This document shows positions 62,784 through 64,000 of a stretch of 64,000 nt of DNA, in pieces (position 1 is the stretch's first letter; each line of letters begins with the position of its first letter). Under the pieces are notes generated by a model, which was given only the letters and a program-made list of their open reading frames with translations, did no database searches and was not told where the DNA came from. Position numbers and translations under genes: made by a program. Origin of the DNA: Eubacteriaceae bacterium (GTDB lineage Bacteria > Bacillota > Clostridia > Lachnospirales > Lachnospiraceae); NCBI GenBank assembly GCA_910574015.1, contig CAJSYQ010000016.1, positions 1 to 64,000 on the forward strand, in the 5' to 3' direction.

Positions 62784-63635
62784 TTACGAATTCTTGATAA
62801 TGGATAACTGCGTGGAATCCAAAAATTCCTGTATCATTTTTTTCGTGCGTCCGGGAGACTGGTAGGGCTTGCAAAACGAAAAATCCTGGGACAGCTCGTC
62901 TATCTCTTCCATGGCACTCTTCACATCAAATATGGTCTTAACAGGAATTTCAGCCGCTGTCACATAGTCCAGCTGCTGCGGGTTTAACCGTCGGCTCTGT
63001 ATCGCATAATTCACTCTGTTTTTACATCTGCATCTTCCGCCGCCATATTCCCCGCAGTACTGTGATAGAAAGTCCGCCATCTTTCTCCGCACCCGGGAAA
63101 GCCTCTGACGATACGCCTCCGGGGTCATTCCCAAAATATCCCCCGCCATCCTGCTGTCAATTTGAAACATCGTTCCCAATATAAAGATACATCTGCTCTC
63201 GGTATCAAGGCACTGCAGCATCACATTGGTACAGGACATTTTCAATTCCTCCGCCAGAATATCCTTGTCCACATTCTGAGTCAGATCCGGCACATCCTCT
63301 ATCTTTCCGTTTTCTATGTCATTTCCATAAAAATCAAAGCTTAACGGAACATTGGCAAACATATGCTTCTTGTAGCTTTTGAGATGATTCACAGCAATCT
63401 GGAATACCCATGTTGTGAACCTGCTTTCCCCTCGGAAAGAGGATAGATGTGTGATCATCTTCAGCAGGATATCCTGTGTGGCATCCTCCGCATCGGCAAA
63501 TGTGCCAAGCATCCGCAGGGATAGATTAAATATCATATCCTGCACGTCCGTGACGAGTGTCTCCAGGGCCTTTTTATCCCCTGATGTGGCTTTATCCACC
63601 AAAGCCTGTACTTCTTCCTTCGTTTTCTTATTCAT
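62784..63635 (-). CDS. ECF-like sigma-70 factor with Cys-rich C-terminal extension
   Basis: A 283-residue sigma factor. Region 2 (MIFNLSLRMLGTFADAEDATQDILLKMITHLSSFRGESRFTTWVFQIAVNHL) and region 4 (MLQCLDTESRCIFILGTMFQIDSRMAGDILGMTPEAYRQRLSRVRRKM) are intact. Beyond them lies an extension of about 85 residues starting with CGEYGGGRCRCKNRV, a cysteine cluster that could bind metal, and a helical tail. The extension resembles the CXCXXR group of sigma factors. No anti-sigma gene is adjacent; the extension may do that job. Target genes unknown. Confidence 0.87.
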   Translation of the reverse strand: MNKKTKEEVQALVDKATSGDKKALETLVTDVQDMIFNLSLRMLGTFADAEDATQDILLKMITHLSSFRGESRFTTWVFQIAVNHLKSYKKHMFANVPLSFDFYGNDIENGKIEDVPDLTQNVDKDILAEELKMSCTNVMLQCLDTESRCIFILGTMFQIDSRMAGDILGMTPEAYRQRLSRVRRKMADFLSQYCGEYGGGRCRCKNRVNYAIQSRRLNPQQLDYVTAAEIPVKTIFDVKSAMEEIDELSQDFSFCKPYQSPGRTKKMIQEFLDSTQLSIIKNS

Positions 63636-63703
63636 AGATTTCTACCTCCTTACTTTATTAGACAGCGCTCTCTTCTCCTTGTGACAGACAAATTAACGGA
63701 ACA

Positions 63704-63739
63704 GCGCCCATTAGATCCCTTTATGGTTCCAATGGGCGC
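63704..63739 (-). terminator. Hairpin after the GH42 gene
   Basis: Minus strand: GCGCCCATT and AATGGGCGC arms with an 18-nt loop, about 40 bp past the GH42 stop. The T tract is weak. Confidence 0.6.
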
Positions 63740-63782
63740 CGTTTCCTTAGCAGCACAAGATCAAATTATTACTTCTTCCCCT

Positions 63783-64000
63783 CTACCCCATTATCTCATA
63801 CACTCTTGTTTCATAACCGGCAAGGGTCTGCTCCCCGTTTTCCACGCTCCCGGTATACACATTGCGCAGCTTCCGGTGCAGCATCACCATCTGCTCCTCT
63901 CCCGAATAGTTAAGTACAAAAAGGAACCTGCGGCTCTCACCATCCTTCTCCCCTCTCCGCATGGCCGTCTCAATATCCTGCGGCGCCGAGATTATCCCGC
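63783..64000 (-). CDS. GH42 beta-galactosidase, C-terminal part only
   Basis: The last 72 residues of a minus-strand gene whose start lies outside the window. The translation, ESRRFLFVLNYSGEEQMVMLH...TGSVENGEQTLAGYETRVYE, matches the C-terminal beta-sandwich domain of GH42 beta-galactosidases (FLFLLNYS...V.L...L.G). It is followed by a hairpin and then the sigma gene. The GH42 call rests on this domain alone. Confidence 0.6.
   Translation of the reverse strand, partial: GIISAPQDIETAMRRGEKDGESRRFLFVLNYSGEEQMVMLHRKLRNVYTGSVENGEQTLAGYETRVYEIMG

Noticed and set aside
1-64000. CRISPR arrays, tRNA or rRNA genes, prophage
   Set aside because: I looked for regularly spaced repeats, tRNA-like arms and phage structural genes and saw none.

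Overview
The window looks like chromosomal DNA from a spore-forming gut Firmicute of the Lachnospiraceae (Clostridium cluster XIVa) type. This is inferred from gene content: RicT/YaaT, YaaR, Veg, a CotS-like kinase-fold protein, a DUF3794 (SPOCS) plus LysM protein, an ATP-dependent PEP carboxykinase, several Ig-like secreted proteins, and AGGAGG-type ribosome binding sites throughout. I saw no rRNA or tRNA gene, no CRISPR array and no intact insertion sequence.

Layout. 0.1-5.4 kb (-): housekeeping block ornithine/lysine/arginine decarboxylase - guanylate-kinase-like - yaaR - holB - ricT - trmN6. 5.5-16.1 kb (mostly -): two DUF4190 membrane proteins, lgt, an operon of a large membrane protein with a dead C39-like domain, cdd and an RsmF-type methyltransferase, then an EAL phosphodiesterase, a PrcB-like lipoprotein, an S1-domain protein and tatD. 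16.2-23.5 kb: the accessory region of most interest. An agr-type quorum-sensing locus (xre-agrA-agrC on -, agrD-agrB on +) sits directly before a + strand cassette of a secreted basic protein, two half-size FtsX-like permeases and an ABC ATPase. 23.5-30.4 kb: two large secreted Ig-like/InlB-like proteins around a divergent pair of HTH regulators. 30.5-37.1 kb (-): cotS-like - PEGA lipoprotein - phosphoglucomutase - glgB. 37.2-45.7 kb: DUF885 lipoprotein, an orphan solute-binding lipoprotein with a hybrid histidine kinase, a FUSC membrane protein, and a decayed CDP-glycerol transferase joined to a serine-recombinase fragment. 45.7-57.7 kb: pckA, a family-specific secreted-like protein, DUF3794-LysM, veg, the pantothenate/CoA operon (panG-panB-panC-panD-coaBC), a degraded stretch, an internally deleted chemotaxis receptor and metG. 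57.9-64 kb: a secreted GH43 enzyme with its divergent AraC regulator, a coiled-coil protein, an EamA relic, DUF2461, an ECF-like sigma factor and the 3' end of a GH42 beta-galactosidase.

How the genes work together. The best candidate for an undescribed system is the agr locus plus the secreted-protein/ABC cassette at 16.2-23.5 kb. AgrD (putative ring C-V-G-F-Y, followed by a PKEL recognition motif) would be processed by AgrB, sensed by AgrC and relayed to the LytTR regulator AgrA. Ahead of the secreted-protein gene there is a cluster of TCGTT-type repeats, two of them exactly 20 bp apart, upstream of a good promoter. That is what a LytTR-controlled toxin or bacteriocin operon would look like. 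agrA itself has its Shine-Dalgarno inside a 16-bp hairpin whose other arm carries a TATAAT box.

A second theme is decay by internal deletion. At least three relics (CDP-glycerol transferase, chemotaxis receptor, EamA transporter) keep both ends of the parent gene but have lost the middle. All functional statements rest on reading the sequence and on family knowledge; no database search was run.
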